Part shown: one piece after another, positions 15,198 through 24,643 of the stretch
Layout: each line of letters begins with the position of its first letter
Position numbering within the stretch: position 1 is the first letter of the stretch
NCBI RefSeq assembly: GCF_015209725.1
Contig: NZ_CP063656.1
Location: forward strand, 1,161,001-1,225,000
Length of the DNA: 64,000 nucleotides
Direction of reading: 5' to 3'
From: Lysobacter ciconiae
GTDB taxonomy: Bacteria; Pseudomonadota; Gammaproteobacteria; Xanthomonadales; Xanthomonadaceae
Notes under the pieces: generated by a model
The model's database searches: none
Told to the model about the DNA's origin: nothing
Seen by the model: only the letters and a program-made list of their open reading frames with translations
Position numbers and translations under genes: made by a program

Positions 15198-15811
15198 GCG
15201 CAACGGTTCTGGTCGATGCGGGCGGTGCCAACCTGGGGTCGGTGCGCTACGCGCTCGAGCGCCTGGGTGCGGAAGTCCGGGTCAGCCGCAACCCGGAGGA
15301 AATTGCGACCGCAGAACGGGTGATCCTGCCCGGCGTCGGCGCGGCGGCGTCCGGCATGGCCCGGCTGCGCGAGCGCGATCTGATTGGCGTATTGCGCGGG
15401 CTGACCCAGCCGCTGCTGGGTATCTGCCTGGGGATGCAGCTGCTGTACGACGGCTCGGAGGAGGGCGATGTCGAGTGTCTCGGGCTGATTCCGGGCACGG
15501 TGCGGAAACTGGCCGCATCGCCTGCCACCGTCGGCAGTCCGACCATCCGGGTGCCGCACATGGGCTGGAATACCCTGCGGTTTTCCCAGGATGATCCGCT
15601 GCTGGAAGGCATCGCGGACGGCGCGCACGTGTATTTCGTCCACAGCTACGCCGCGCCGGTCGACGAGCGGACGCTGGCGACGTGCGAACACGGCAGCACG
15701 TTCTCCGCGGTGGTGCGCAGCGGCAACCGCTACGGGGCGCAGTTCCATCCCGAGCGCTCGTCAACGCTGGGCATGCGACTGCTCGCCAACTTCCTGACGA
15801 TCACCGCGTGA
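15194..15811 (+). CDS. hisH: Imidazole glycerol phosphate synthase, glutaminase subunit
   Basis: It hydrolyses glutamine and passes ammonia to HisF. The class I glutamine amidotransferase triad is visible: Cys in LLGICLGMQLL, and His and Glu in QFHPERSS. The start is a GTG at 15194 overlapping the hisB TGA (GTGA), giving 205 residues that begin at the conserved VLVDAGGANLGS. Seventy-four bases separate it from hisA, the only real gap inside the operon. Confidence 0.94.
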   Translation: MSATVLVDAGGANLGSVRYALERLGAEVRVSRNPEEIATAERVILPGVGAAASGMARLRERDLIGVLRGLTQPLLGICLGMQLLYDGSEEGDVECLGLIPGTVRKLAASPATVGSPTIRVPHMGWNTLRFSQDDPLLEGIADGAHVYFVHSYAAPVDERTLATCEHGSTFSAVVRSGNRYGAQFHPERSSTLGMRLLANFLTITA

Positions 15812-15885
15812 GCGGGCGCGCGCCCGTTTGCCCATCGCCGCTCGTCTCACGATGTGCCACACCCATGATTCCCGGAGTTGATTGC

Positions 15886-16683
15886 ATGCCTTCCCCCGAA
15901 CCGCGTCCTGCCGTCGCAGTGGCCCGGCCCACCCCGCACGCCTTTGTCGTCTATCCGGCCATCGACGTGCGCGACGGCCGCGTGGTCCGTCTGCAGCAGG
16001 GCGATTACGACCGCGAAACCCGGTACCCCGACCAGCCGGCCATCGTTGCCAGGCGTTATTCCGATGCGGCCGCGTCCTGGCTACATCTGGTCGACCTCGA
16101 CGCAGCGCGTGCGGGCGGCTACACACTGCAACCGCTGTTGCGCGAACTGAAGCAGACGACGAAGGTGCAGATCCAGACCGGCGGTGGCGTCCGCACCGAG
16201 TCCGATGTCGAGGCGATCCTGGAGGCCGGTGCGGACCGTGTCGTCGTCGGCTCGCTGGCGGTGCGCGAGCCGGACCAGGTGATCGGCTGGATCCACCGTT
16301 TCGGCCCCGAGCGCATCACCGTCGCGCTGGACGCACGCCAGGACGAAGACGGGCGCTGGCAATTGCCGACCGCCGGCTGGACCCGCGCCAGCGATGTCTC
16401 GCTGGAAATCCTGCTGGCGCGCTACGCCGGCGAAGGCCTGCGCCACCTGCTGTGCACCGACATCGCCCGCGACGGGATGATGGCCGGCCCCAACCTGGAT
16501 TTCTATCGCCACCTGCTATCGCTGGCACCGGACATGCAGTTTCAGGCCTCCGGCGGCGTGCGCGACACCGCCGACATCGCTGCGGTGCGCGACGCGGGCT
16601 GCAGCGGCGCGATCCTGGGCAAGGCGCTGCTGGACGGTCGACTGGACCTGGCGTCGGCGCTGGCCGAGGAGCGTTCATGCTGA
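15886..16683 (+). CDS. hisA: ProFAR isomerase
   Basis: This (beta/alpha)8-barrel isomerase opens the ring of ProFAR to give PRFAR. Motifs VYPAIDVRDGRVVRLQQGDY, VQIQTGGGVR and the catalytic aspartates in AIDVRDG and CTDIARDG are present. The ATG at 15886 is chosen because GGAG lies 9 bp upstream; an ATG at 15865 would add seven residues. Either way there is an N-terminal extension of about 20 residues, rich in Pro and Ala, before the barrel. It overlaps hisF by 7 bp. Confidence 0.94.
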   Translation: MPSPEPRPAVAVARPTPHAFVVYPAIDVRDGRVVRLQQGDYDRETRYPDQPAIVARRYSDAAASWLHLVDLDAARAGGYTLQPLLRELKQTTKVQIQTGGGVRTESDVEAILEAGADRVVVGSLAVREPDQVIGWIHRFGPERITVALDARQDEDGRWQLPTAGWTRASDVSLEILLARYAGEGLRHLLCTDIARDGMMAGPNLDFYRHLLSLAPDMQFQASGGVRDTADIAAVRDAGCSGAILGKALLDGRLDLASALAEERSC

Positions 16684-17456
16684 GCCGGCGGATCATCCCC
16701 TGCCTGGACGTCGCCGATGGCCGCGTCGTCAAGGGCGTGCGCTTCCGCGACCACGTCGATGTCGGCGACATCGTCGAGCTGGCCATGCGTTACCGCGACG
16801 CCGGCGCCGATGAACTGGTGTTCTACGACATCACCGCCAGTCCGCAGGGACGCCACGTGGACAAGGGCTGGGTCGAGCGGATCGCGCGCGTCATCGACAT
16901 CCCGTTCTGCGTTGCCGGCGGTATCCGCAGCGTGGCGGACGCCCGCGACGTGCTGCACGCCGGCGCCGACAAGATCTCGATCAACACGCCGGCGCTGCAA
17001 CGGCCGGAACTGGTGGCCGAGCTGGCCGACGCCTTCGGCGTTCAGTGCGTCGTCGTGGGTGTGGACAGCCTGCGCGATGAGGACGGCCAGTGGCGCGTGC
17101 GCCAGTTCACCGGCGACGTGCAGCGCACCCGGGCGCTGGCGAAGACCACGCTGGAGTGGGTCGCGCAGGTGCAGGACCTGGGTGCGGGGGAGATCGTGCT
17201 CAACTGCATGGGCAGCGACGGCGTGCGCGAGGGCTACGATATCGAACAGTTGCAGCGTGTGCGCGAGGTCTGCGCCGTGCCGCTGATTGCGTCCGGCGGG
17301 GCGGGGACTTCCCGGCACTTCCTCGACCTGTTCCGCCGTGTCGATGTCGACGGCGCGCTTGCCGCCAGCGTCTTCCATTCCGGCGCCATCGCCATTCCCG
17401 AACTCAAGCAGTACCTGCATGCGCAGGGCATCGAGGTGCGTCATGACGTTTCCTGA
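16677..17456 (+). CDS. hisF: Imidazole glycerol phosphate synthase, cyclase subunit
   Basis: HisF uses ammonia from HisH to convert PRFAR into imidazole glycerol phosphate and AICAR. The barrel starts with RRIIPCLDVADGRVVKGV and contains DITASPQGR, FCVAGGIRS, and LNCMGSDGVREGYD with the second catalytic aspartate. The 259 residues match the family. The start overlaps hisA by 7 bp and the end overlaps hisI by 14 bp, indicating tight translational coupling. Confidence 0.95.
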   Translation: MLSRRIIPCLDVADGRVVKGVRFRDHVDVGDIVELAMRYRDAGADELVFYDITASPQGRHVDKGWVERIARVIDIPFCVAGGIRSVADARDVLHAGADKISINTPALQRPELVAELADAFGVQCVVVGVDSLRDEDGQWRVRQFTGDVQRTRALAKTTLEWVAQVQDLGAGEIVLNCMGSDGVREGYDIEQLQRVREVCAVPLIASGGAGTSRHFLDLFRRVDVDGALAASVFHSGAIAIPELKQYLHAQGIEVRHDVS

Positions 17457-18060
17457 TCCCGACTCGCTCCTCTGGGACCCCGCCAGCGGTCTGCTGCCCG
17501 CCATCGTGCAGGACGCGGATACCCTGCGGGTGCTGATGCTCGGCTACATGGACCGGGTCGCGCTGCAGACCACCCGCGAGACCGGCAAGGTCAGCTTCTA
17601 CAGCCGCAGCCGGCAGCAGGCCTGGACCAAGGGCGAGACTTCCGGCAATTTCCTCAACCTGGTCTCGCTGCAGGCGGACTGCGACGACGACACCCTGCTG
17701 GTGCTGGCGCGGCCGCAGGGACCGACCTGCCATCTGGACCGCGCCAGTTGCTTCCCCGAAGCGCCGGGCAACCTGCTGGCCGAGCTCGATGACGTCGTTC
17801 GCCAGCGCGAGCTCGAGCGGCCCGCCGGAAGCTATACGACCAGCCTGTTCGAAAGCGGCATCCGTCGCATCGCGCAGAAGGTCGGCGAGGAGGGCGTGGA
17901 GACTGCACTCGCCGCCGTGGCCGAGGACGACGAGGCGCTGTCAGGTGAGGCGGCTGACCTGATCTTCCATTTGATGGTGTTGCTGCGCGCGCGCGGGCTT
18001 TCGCTGGACGCCGCGATTGCCGTGATGCGCGAGCGCCACCGCGCCGACCGCGCCGGTTGA
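17443..18060 (+). CDS. hisI: Bifunctional phosphoribosyl-AMP cyclohydrolase / phosphoribosyl-ATP pyrophosphatase
   Basis: The N-terminal HisI domain has VLMLGYMDRVALQ, SRSRQQAWTKGETSGN and the metal-binding residues in QADCDDDT and GPTCH. The C-terminal HisE domain has SYTTSLFESGIRRIAQKVGE, EEGVETALAA and ADLIFHLMVLL. Together they catalyse steps two and three of histidine synthesis. The ATG at 17443 gives 205 residues. It is the last gene of the his operon. Confidence 0.95.
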   Translation: MTFPDPDSLLWDPASGLLPAIVQDADTLRVLMLGYMDRVALQTTRETGKVSFYSRSRQQAWTKGETSGNFLNLVSLQADCDDDTLLVLARPQGPTCHLDRASCFPEAPGNLLAELDDVVRQRELERPAGSYTTSLFESGIRRIAQKVGEEGVETALAAVAEDDEALSGEAADLIFHLMVLLRARGLSLDAAIAVMRERHRADRAG

Positions 18061-18136
18061 GTGCGGCTTCGGGGGGACTCGCCTGGCGTTCGGCGCTGCT
18101 AGGCTTCGATCCTGTCTCTGCAACGGAACGGCCTGC

Positions 18137-19819
18137 ATGCGCGCATCCCTTCACCCGTCGGCTCGTCCACCTCACTGCCGTGCGCTGCTGATCCGGCCGA
18201 AATTCGCGGCGCTGGGCCTGGCCGCAGCGCTGGTCTGCGCGCCGCTGCTGGCTTCCGCCCACGCGATCGCGGCCGCGCAGCAAGGCGCGGACTTCACCGG
18301 CGTGGTCTACGCCGACACCAACGGCAACGGCCGGCGCGACCCGGGTGAGGCCGGCGTGGCCGGGGTCAAGCTCTCCAATGGCCGCGACATCGTCCGCAGC
18401 GCCGCCGACGGTAGCTACCGGATCACCGTCCGCCCGGGTGACACGGTGTTCGCAGTGAAACCCGCGAATTACGCCTTCGCCACCCGCGCCGACGGGCTGC
18501 CGGCGTTCTGGCAGCACTACTTTCCCGCCGGCTCGCCCGAGCTCCAGTACGGCGGCATCCCCGCCGACACGCGCCTGAGCATGGACGTGGCCCTGCAGCC
18601 CAGCCCGGCGCAGGCGGGCGATCTGCAGGTGCTGCTGATGGCCGACCCGCAGGTGAAATCGCTGGTCGACGTCGACTACTACGACCGCGACATCCTGGAC
18701 ACGATCCGCAAGGACGTCATCGCGCAGCTGGGCCTGAGCCTGGGCGACATCGTCGATGACGATCTCTCGCTGTACCCGGCGATCAACGCCCGCACCGCGA
18801 CACTGGGCGTGCCGTGGCTGCACGCGCCGGGCAATCACGACATGGATCTGGACGCTGCCTCCGATGCCGACTCGACGCTGACCTTCCGCCGGCATTTCGG
18901 GCCGGACACCGTGGCGTGGGAGGAGCAGGGTACGGCGATCGTCCTGCTGGACGACGTCATCCATCTGCCCGGCGCCGGTTACATCGGTGGCCTGCGCGAG
19001 GACCAGTTCGTCTTCCTCGAGGCCTACTTGCCCACGCTGGCCCCGGATACCCGGCTGGTGGTGGGCGCCCACATCCCGTTCTTCAACACCGCGGCCGCGA
19101 CCGGTGCGGAGACCTTCCGCGCCGCCGACCGGCAGCGGCTGTTCCGGCTGCTGCAACGCTTCGACAACGTGCTACTCCTCAGCGGCCACACCCACGTCCA
19201 GCAGCATTTCCACCACGGCGCCGCCGAGGGCTGGAACGGCCCGACTCCGCTGCATGAGTACAACGTCGGCGCGGCCTGTGGCGCGTTCTGGTCCGGGGTC
19301 AAGGACGAGGCGGGCATCCCGGATTCGATGATGGCCGACGGCACGCCCAACGGCTATGCGCGGCTCAGGATCGGCGCGTCCGGCGACTACGCCCTGAGCT
19401 GGCATCCGGCGCGCCTGCCGGCGAACCAACCCGGATTCACCCACGCCATGGCGCTGCATGCGCCGCGCGTCTTGCGGCGCGGCGCCTATCCGGCCTGGGG
19501 CGTGTACGCCAACGTGTTCATGGGCATGGACGACAGCCAGGTCGAGTACCGCGTGGGCGACGGTGAATGGAAGCCGATGCGCAAGGTGGTGCAGGCCGAT
19601 CCCCGCCTGCTGGTCGAGAACGTTCGCGACGACGAGGCGGCCATGCTGCGCGGCTTCGACCGCTCACCCGAAGCCAAGCCGAGCCGCCACCTCTGGCGCG
19701 GCGCGCTGCCCACCGACCTGCCGATCGGCGAACACCGGGTTGAGGTACGGACGAACGATCGCTGGCTCGGCGAACAGACGGCGCACACGACCTACCGGTT
19801 GCAGGACGCGAGCGAATAA
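18137..19819 (+). CDS. Exported calcineurin-like metallophosphoesterase
   Basis: The 560-residue protein has a probable signal peptide (hydrophobic segment about residues 28-46, cleavage near SAHA). Next is an SdrD B-like beta domain beginning with the calcium-loop-like DTNGNGRRDPGE, then a metallophosphoesterase domain with LMADPQVK, LGDIVDDD, APGNHDMD and LSGHTHVQ, and a C-terminal beta-rich domain of about 150 residues. This layout (N-domain, calcineurin, C-domain) is shared by a family of secreted bacterial phosphoesterases of unspecified substrate. It starts 76 bp after hisI on the same strand but has no evident tie to histidine. Confidence 0.85.
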   Translation: MRASLHPSARPPHCRALLIRPKFAALGLAAALVCAPLLASAHAIAAAQQGADFTGVVYADTNGNGRRDPGEAGVAGVKLSNGRDIVRSAADGSYRITVRPGDTVFAVKPANYAFATRADGLPAFWQHYFPAGSPELQYGGIPADTRLSMDVALQPSPAQAGDLQVLLMADPQVKSLVDVDYYDRDILDTIRKDVIAQLGLSLGDIVDDDLSLYPAINARTATLGVPWLHAPGNHDMDLDAASDADSTLTFRRHFGPDTVAWEEQGTAIVLLDDVIHLPGAGYIGGLREDQFVFLEAYLPTLAPDTRLVVGAHIPFFNTAAATGAETFRAADRQRLFRLLQRFDNVLLLSGHTHVQQHFHHGAAEGWNGPTPLHEYNVGAACGAFWSGVKDEAGIPDSMMADGTPNGYARLRIGASGDYALSWHPARLPANQPGFTHAMALHAPRVLRRGAYPAWGVYANVFMGMDDSQVEYRVGDGEWKPMRKVVQADPRLLVENVRDDEAAMLRGFDRSPEAKPSRHLWRGALPTDLPIGEHRVEVRTNDRWLGEQTAHTTYRLQDASE

Positions 19820-19837
19820 CGCGCCACGCGGCGCGGC

Positions 19838-20545
19838 TCAAACGGCCGGATCGATGCCCTCGAAGGATTCCAGCCGGCGATGCCCATTGGCAGCGTCGGT
19901 GTCGCGCGCCTCCGGATAGTCCTCGCGGCGGTCAATCAGGACCGTGTCCATGCCCGCGGTGCGCGCGGCGTCCAGCTCGGCGACCACGTCGGACAGGAAC
20001 AGCACGCGCGCCGCCGGGACGTCGATCTCGGAGGCGATGCGGTCATAGCTGCGGAAATCGCGTTTCTCGCCGACCTCGGTATCGAACCAGCCGGAGAACA
20101 GCCCGGTGAGGTCACCGGCATCGCTATGGCCGAAAAACAGCCGCTGCGCCGGCACGCTGCCCGACGAGAAGACATACAGCGGAACGCCGTCGGCGTGCCA
20201 GCGCTGCAGCGCCTGCGCCGCATCCGGGTAGATGTGCGCGGTGAAGTCGCCGTTGCGGTAACCGTCGGCCCAGATCATTCCCTGCAGGGCCTTGAGCGCG
20301 GTGTGCTTGCGGTCCTCGTCGATCCAGCCCTGCATTACCTCGGCAATCATCGCGTCCTGGCACATGCCGCCCAATTCGGTGGCGACCAGGTCCAGCCACT
20401 TGCGCACCGCCGGCTCGTGCCCACGGACCTTGACGAAGGCGGGCAGGGCGCGGCGGGCAAACGGGAACAGCACTTTCTTGACGAAGGAGATGCTGCTGGT
20501 CGTGCCCTCGATATCGGTGAGGACCACCCGGTTTGACGTGGTCAC
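19838..20545 (-). CDS. mtnC: Acireductone synthase (enolase-phosphatase E1)
   Basis: This HAD-family enzyme of the methionine salvage pathway enolises and dephosphorylates 2,3-diketo-5-methylthiopentyl-1-phosphate to give acireductone. VLTDIEGTTSSISFVKKVLF at the N-terminus is the family signature, with the first catalytic aspartate. SSGSVPAQRLFF and FLSDVVAELDAA are HAD motifs 2 and 4. The start is a GTG at 20545 that overlaps the mtnD TGA (GTGA); 235 residues. Confidence 0.94.
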   Translation of the reverse strand: MTTSNRVVLTDIEGTTSSISFVKKVLFPFARRALPAFVKVRGHEPAVRKWLDLVATELGGMCQDAMIAEVMQGWIDEDRKHTALKALQGMIWADGYRNGDFTAHIYPDAAQALQRWHADGVPLYVFSSGSVPAQRLFFGHSDAGDLTGLFSGWFDTEVGEKRDFRSYDRIASEIDVPAARVLFLSDVVAELDAARTAGMDTVLIDRREDYPEARDTDAANGHRRLESFEGIDPAV

Positions 20546-21099
20546 TTCGCCGGACTCCCTTCATGACGCGGAAAGCGGCCAGCGATGTCGGTGCCGGTGA
20601 AATGGCCGATCCAGCCGTCGGGTTGCTTGAAGAAGCGGATGGCGACGAAGTCCGGCTCTGCGCCCATGTCGAACCAGTGCGGCGTGCCGTCGGTCACGGA
20701 GATCAGGTCGCCCTGTTCGCACAGCACCTCGTACACCCTGTCATCCACGTGAAGGGTAAACAGCCCCGAGCCGGCGACGAAGAAGCGCACCTCGTCTTCC
20801 TTGTGGAAGTGCTCCTCGAGGAAGGTTTTGCGGATATCCGCGCGCTTGGGGTTGTCGGGACCGACACTGGCGACATCGACGCTCTGGAAGCCGTGTTCGG
20901 CAACAAGCCGGTCGATGTCGGTCCTGTAGGCGGCGAGGATCTTCTCGGGAGCATCGCCGCCGCTGACCTTGTCGCTGGTTTCCCAACGCTCGAAGGCTAC
21001 CCCTATGGCCGCCAGCTCGCGCGCAATCTCCGCGTGGTCGCTGGTGGAGGATACCGCGGTGACAGGGTCGCGGTCGGTGAAAATACGCAGGCGGCTCAT
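20542..21099 (-). CDS. mtnD: Acireductone dioxygenase
   Basis: A cupin metalloenzyme that oxidises acireductone to the 2-keto acid of methionine plus formate (iron form) or to an off-pathway product (nickel form). The metal ligands are visible in EEHFHKEDEVRFFV and in the later TPHWFDMG. The start at 21099 (MSRLRIF) overlaps the mtnB stop by 4 bp and gives 185 residues; an upstream in-frame ATG would intrude into mtnB. Confidence 0.94.
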   Translation of the reverse strand: MSRLRIFTDRDPVTAVSSTSDHAEIARELAAIGVAFERWETSDKVSGGDAPEKILAAYRTDIDRLVAEHGFQSVDVASVGPDNPKRADIRKTFLEEHFHKEDEVRFFVAGSGLFTLHVDDRVYEVLCEQGDLISVTDGTPHWFDMGAEPDFVAIRFFKQPDGWIGHFTGTDIAGRFPRHEGSPAK

Positions 21100-21731
21100 G
21101 GTTGCAGCTTCCTCAGTTCCAGTTCGCATCCCAGCAGGAAATCAAACGCCTCCAGGTGGCGGCGCGCCTCGGCCATGTCGCGGCCCCAGGCATACAGGCC
21201 GTGGCCGTCGATCAGGTAGCCCCACATGGACTGGCGGTCCAGCAACGCATCGACCTGGTCCGCGAGCGTGGGCATGTGTTGGCTGTTGGGCAGCACGGGC
21301 AGCTCGATCGCGGTGTCGTGGGTGGTGTTGCCGTGGAACGCCTTGAGCATCTCATAGCCTTCCAGCCGCACCTTGCCGGCCGGCGCGTACAGGCGTGAGG
21401 CGACCGTCTGGTTCTGCGAGTGCGTATGCAGCACGCAACCGACCTCGGCGAAGCGCCGATACAGGCGGGTATGCAGCAGGGTCTCGGCAGACGAGCGGCG
21501 CTCCGTGGCGACCGCGTTGCCCTCCAGGTCGACCACCATGATGCCGTCGGCGGTCAGCTGGCCCTTGTCACCGCCCGAGACGGTAATGGCAACGTGCCGG
21601 TCATCCAGACGCTGGGAGAAGTTGCTGCTGGTCGCCGGGGTCCAGCCCGCGGCGGCGATCTCGCACACGTTGCGGGCCAGTTCGGCGGCGCGCGCGTGCA
21701 GCAGCTGGGCGTCATAGGGAAGTGCATTCAT
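21096..21731 (-). CDS. mtnB: Methylthioribulose-1-phosphate dehydratase
   Basis: A class II aldolase-fold zinc enzyme that dehydrates methylthioribulose-1-phosphate. The family motifs ATSSNFSQRL, TVSGGDKGQL, LHTHSQNQTV (metal-binding histidines) and DGHGLYAWG are present in 211 residues. It is the first gene of the mtnB-mtnD-mtnC run, each overlapping the next by 4 bp. A GATAAA sequence about 10 bp before the ATG may be part of the promoter. mtnA and mtnK are not in the window. Confidence 0.94.
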   Translation of the reverse strand: MNALPYDAQLLHARAAELARNVCEIAAAGWTPATSSNFSQRLDDRHVAITVSGGDKGQLTADGIMVVDLEGNAVATERRSSAETLLHTRLYRRFAEVGCVLHTHSQNQTVASRLYAPAGKVRLEGYEMLKAFHGNTTHDTAIELPVLPNSQHMPTLADQVDALLDRQSMWGYLIDGHGLYAWGRDMAEARRHLEAFDFLLGCELELRKLQP

Positions 21732-21776
21732 GACGCCAGTTTATCGGATGCCGGCACTCGCGGTGCCCGCCGCTGG

Positions 21777-23129
21777 CTAGAGCACCACGTTGAGCAGCAC
21801 CATCAGCACCAGCAACGGCGCGATCACGCGTGCCGTCCAGCGCCACGCGGTGAACACCGCCGGCGACATGCCAGCAAGCTGCTCGCGCAGCACGGTCTCC
21901 TTCAGCGCCCAGCCGGTGAACAGCGCGATCAGCAGGCCGCCCAGGGGCAGCATGATGTCGTTGGCAACCAGCTCGATCAGACCCATCAGGTCGCGGTCGA
22001 GCAGGCGCACGTGCGACCAGATGTTGAACGAGAACACGGTGGCCAGGCCGATCACCCAGCACAGCGCGGCGACCATCAGCGAGCCGCGCTTGCGTGCGAC
22101 TCCGCGGCGCTCGACCAGGAACGCCGTCGCCGGCTCCAGCAGCGAGATGGACGAAGTCCACGCGGCCACGAACAGCAGGCCGAAGAACATCAGTCCGTAG
22201 ACGACACCGCCGGTCATCACGTCAAAGGCCAGCGGCAACGAGGTGAAGATCAGCCCCGGGCCGCCGCCGTGCGGGTCGATGCCGAAGGCGATCACGATCG
22301 GGAAGATCGCCAGGCCGGCGAGCAGGGCGATCGCGGTATCGGCCAGGGCGACGATGGCGCCGGTCTTGGGGATCGAGATGTCCTTGGGCAGGTAGGCGCC
22401 GTAGGTCATCATCGTGCACATGCCCAGGCTCAGCGAGAAGAACGCCTGGCCCATGGCCGCCATCATCATGCCGGCGTTGACCTTGGAAAAATCGGGCTGG
22501 AACAGGAAGCTGGCCGCCTTGCCCAGGTGGCCGGTGGTCGCGCCGTAGGCGACCAGCGCCAGCAGGGTGAGCAGCAGCGCCGGCATAAGGAAGCGCACCG
22601 CGCGCTCCAGGCCCTTCTCCACGCCCAGGCCGACCACGCCGACCGTCAGGGCCATGAACACCGCATGCCAGCCGGCCAGCTCCCACGGATGCGCCAACAG
22701 GTCGCCGAAGGTCGCCGCCGGGTCGGTGATGTGGGCCCCGCCGAACGCCTGTTTCAGGTAGAGCCAGCTGTAGTGCAGCGTCCAGCCGCCCACCACGCTG
22801 TAGAAGCTCAGGATCAGGATGCCGGCGACGATGCCGATCCAGCCGATGCTGATCCAGCCCTTGGCCGCCCCGGTTTCCCGGGTCAGCGCGACCAGCGTGG
22901 TGATCGGGCTGCGCCGGCCGTGGCGGCCGATCAGGATCTCCGCGATCAGGATCGGCAGGCCGACCAGGGCGATGCACATCAAATACACCAGCACGAACGC
23001 ACCGCCGCCGTTGTCGGAAGCCAGGTACGGGAAGCGCCAGATGTTTCCCAGACCGACGGCGGAGCCGGTAGCCGCGAGGATGAACGCGGTTCGCGAGGAC
23101 CACATGCCGTGGATCGAGGTCTTTTCCAT
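21777..23129 (-). CDS. Neurotransmitter:sodium symporter (NSS/SNF) family transporter
   Basis: The 450-residue membrane protein carries the NSS signature GSAVGLGNIWRFPYL in the first membrane segment, with about eleven or twelve hydrophobic segments overall. Bacterial NSS proteins such as LeuT, MhsT and TnaT import amino acids with sodium. The substrate cannot be read from the sequence. It is the last gene of a three-gene minus-strand run, with 26 bp separating it from the nhaC-like gene. Confidence 0.88.
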   Translation of the reverse strand: MEKTSIHGMWSSRTAFILAATGSAVGLGNIWRFPYLASDNGGGAFVLVYLMCIALVGLPILIAEILIGRHGRRSPITTLVALTRETGAAKGWISIGWIGIVAGILILSFYSVVGGWTLHYSWLYLKQAFGGAHITDPAATFGDLLAHPWELAGWHAVFMALTVGVVGLGVEKGLERAVRFLMPALLLTLLALVAYGATTGHLGKAASFLFQPDFSKVNAGMMMAAMGQAFFSLSLGMCTMMTYGAYLPKDISIPKTGAIVALADTAIALLAGLAIFPIVIAFGIDPHGGGPGLIFTSLPLAFDVMTGGVVYGLMFFGLLFVAAWTSSISLLEPATAFLVERRGVARKRGSLMVAALCWVIGLATVFSFNIWSHVRLLDRDLMGLIELVANDIMLPLGGLLIALFTGWALKETVLREQLAGMSPAVFTAWRWTARVIAPLLVLMVLLNVVL

Positions 23130-23155
23130 TCAAGCAATACCTTGGTTGGGGGTTT

Positions 23156-24640
23156 TCAGGCGGCCGGCGCAGGTGCGGGCGCCGCGCCTGCGGCACGCGG
23201 CAACATCAGGATCTTGAAGCCGGCGTAGGCGGAAACGACGGCCACCAGCGGGCCGACGAGGTTGAAGAAGGCGTACGGCAGGTAGTCCATGGTCGCCACG
23301 CCCAGGGTGGCGGCCATGTAGGCGCCGCAGGTGTTCCACGGCACCAGCGGGGAGGTGATCGTGCCACCGTCCTCCAGCGCGCGCGACAGGTTGACCGGCG
23401 CCAGGCCGCGGCGCTTGTACTCGGGCGCGAACAGCCGGCCGGTGAGCACGATCGCCATGTACTGGTCGGCGGCGACGATATTCGCGCCGATGGCGGTGGC
23501 CAGGGTGGCGGCGATCAGCGAGCCGGCGGATCGGGCGGCCTTGAGCACGCTGCGGATCATCCTTTCCAGCAGACCGGCGCGTTCCATCACCGCGCCAAAG
23601 CCCATCGCGCAGATGATCAGCCAGATCGTGTTGAGCATGCTGATCATGCCGCCGCGGCTGAGCAGGTCGTCCACCGGACCCACGCCGGTCTGGCCGTGGT
23701 AGCCGTCGAACATCGCCGTCCAGGCGCCCGCGAGCAGGGCCATCGGCCGCGACAGGGACTCGTTGTCGGCCAGCTGCAGCACCACGTCGGGCTGGAAGAT
23801 CACCGCGAACACGCCGCCCAGCAGAGCGCCGATCAGGATCGACGGATAGGCCGGAAAACCGGTGACGGCGAGTGCGAACACCACCACCATCGGGATCAAC
23901 AGATGCAGGCCCAGCGAGAATTGCTCACCGAGCACCTGCGGCAGGTCGCCGAAGGCCTGCCCCGGCACCAGCTCACGCGCCTCGCCCAGACCGATCACGG
24001 TGAACAGGATCAGGGCGATGGCGATGCTCGGTACCGTGGTCCACAGCATGTGGCGGATGTGCGAGAACAGCTCGCTGCCGGCCGCCGCCGGGGCGATGTT
24101 GGTGGTGTCCGACAGCGGCGAGATCTTGTCGCCGAAATAGCCGCCCGAGATCACCGCGCCCGCGGTCACCGCCGGCGACATGTCCAGTCCCTGGGCGACG
24201 CCGATCAGCGCCACGCCCAGGGTGCCGGCGACGGTCCACGAGCTGCCGATCACCAGCCCAACGATCGCGCAGATCAGGCACGCGGCGGGATAGAAGTAGG
24301 ACGGATGGAGCAGCTTGAGGCCGTAGACGATCATCGTCGGCACGGTGCCGCTGAGGATCCAGGTGCCGATCAGCGCGCCCACCGCCAGCAGGATGAAGAT
24401 CGGTCCGATCGCCAGCGAGATGCCGTGGACCATCCCTTCCTGGATGTCCTCCCACTTCAGTCCGTTGCGGATGCCGATGATCGCCGCGACCGCGCCGGCC
24501 AGCATCAGCGAGACCTGGTTGGCACCCGAGGAGGCATTGTCGGAAAACAGGTAGACGCCGGTCGCCAGTGAAACCACCAGGAAAATCAGGGGCAGCACTG
24601 CCTGGAACAGTGAAGGCGTTCGAACCGCGGTTTTCGTCAT
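23156..24640 (-). CDS. nhaC: NhaC-family Na+/H+ antiporter
   Basis: The 494-residue protein has about eleven or twelve hydrophobic segments and the NhaC-type signature SGGYFGDKISPLSDTTN, together with IGSSWTVAGTLGVAL and LIVPWNTCG-like PLVPWNTCGAY. Members exchange sodium for protons, or sodium-lactate for malate-lactate in the related MleN. It lies 3 bp after the amino acid permease gene and just before the NSS symporter, which suggests that it recycles sodium used for uptake. Confidence 0.85.
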   Translation of the reverse strand: MTKTAVRTPSLFQAVLPLIFLVVSLATGVYLFSDNASSGANQVSLMLAGAVAAIIGIRNGLKWEDIQEGMVHGISLAIGPIFILLAVGALIGTWILSGTVPTMIVYGLKLLHPSYFYPAACLICAIVGLVIGSSWTVAGTLGVALIGVAQGLDMSPAVTAGAVISGGYFGDKISPLSDTTNIAPAAAGSELFSHIRHMLWTTVPSIAIALILFTVIGLGEARELVPGQAFGDLPQVLGEQFSLGLHLLIPMVVVFALAVTGFPAYPSILIGALLGGVFAVIFQPDVVLQLADNESLSRPMALLAGAWTAMFDGYHGQTGVGPVDDLLSRGGMISMLNTIWLIICAMGFGAVMERAGLLERMIRSVLKAARSAGSLIAATLATAIGANIVAADQYMAIVLTGRLFAPEYKRRGLAPVNLSRALEDGGTITSPLVPWNTCGAYMAATLGVATMDYLPYAFFNLVGPLVAVVSAYAGFKILMLPRAAGAAPAPAPAA

Positions 24641-24643
24641 GCT

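Noticed and set aside
18137..19819. Phosphoesterase as histidinol-phosphatase because it follows the his operon
   Set aside because: HisB already has the phosphatase domain, and this protein is exported and of a different fold.
23156..24640. Malate/lactate antiporter instead of NhaC
   Set aside because: The motifs fit the whole NhaC family. No lactate or malate genes are nearby, so the general Na+/H+ antiporter call was kept.
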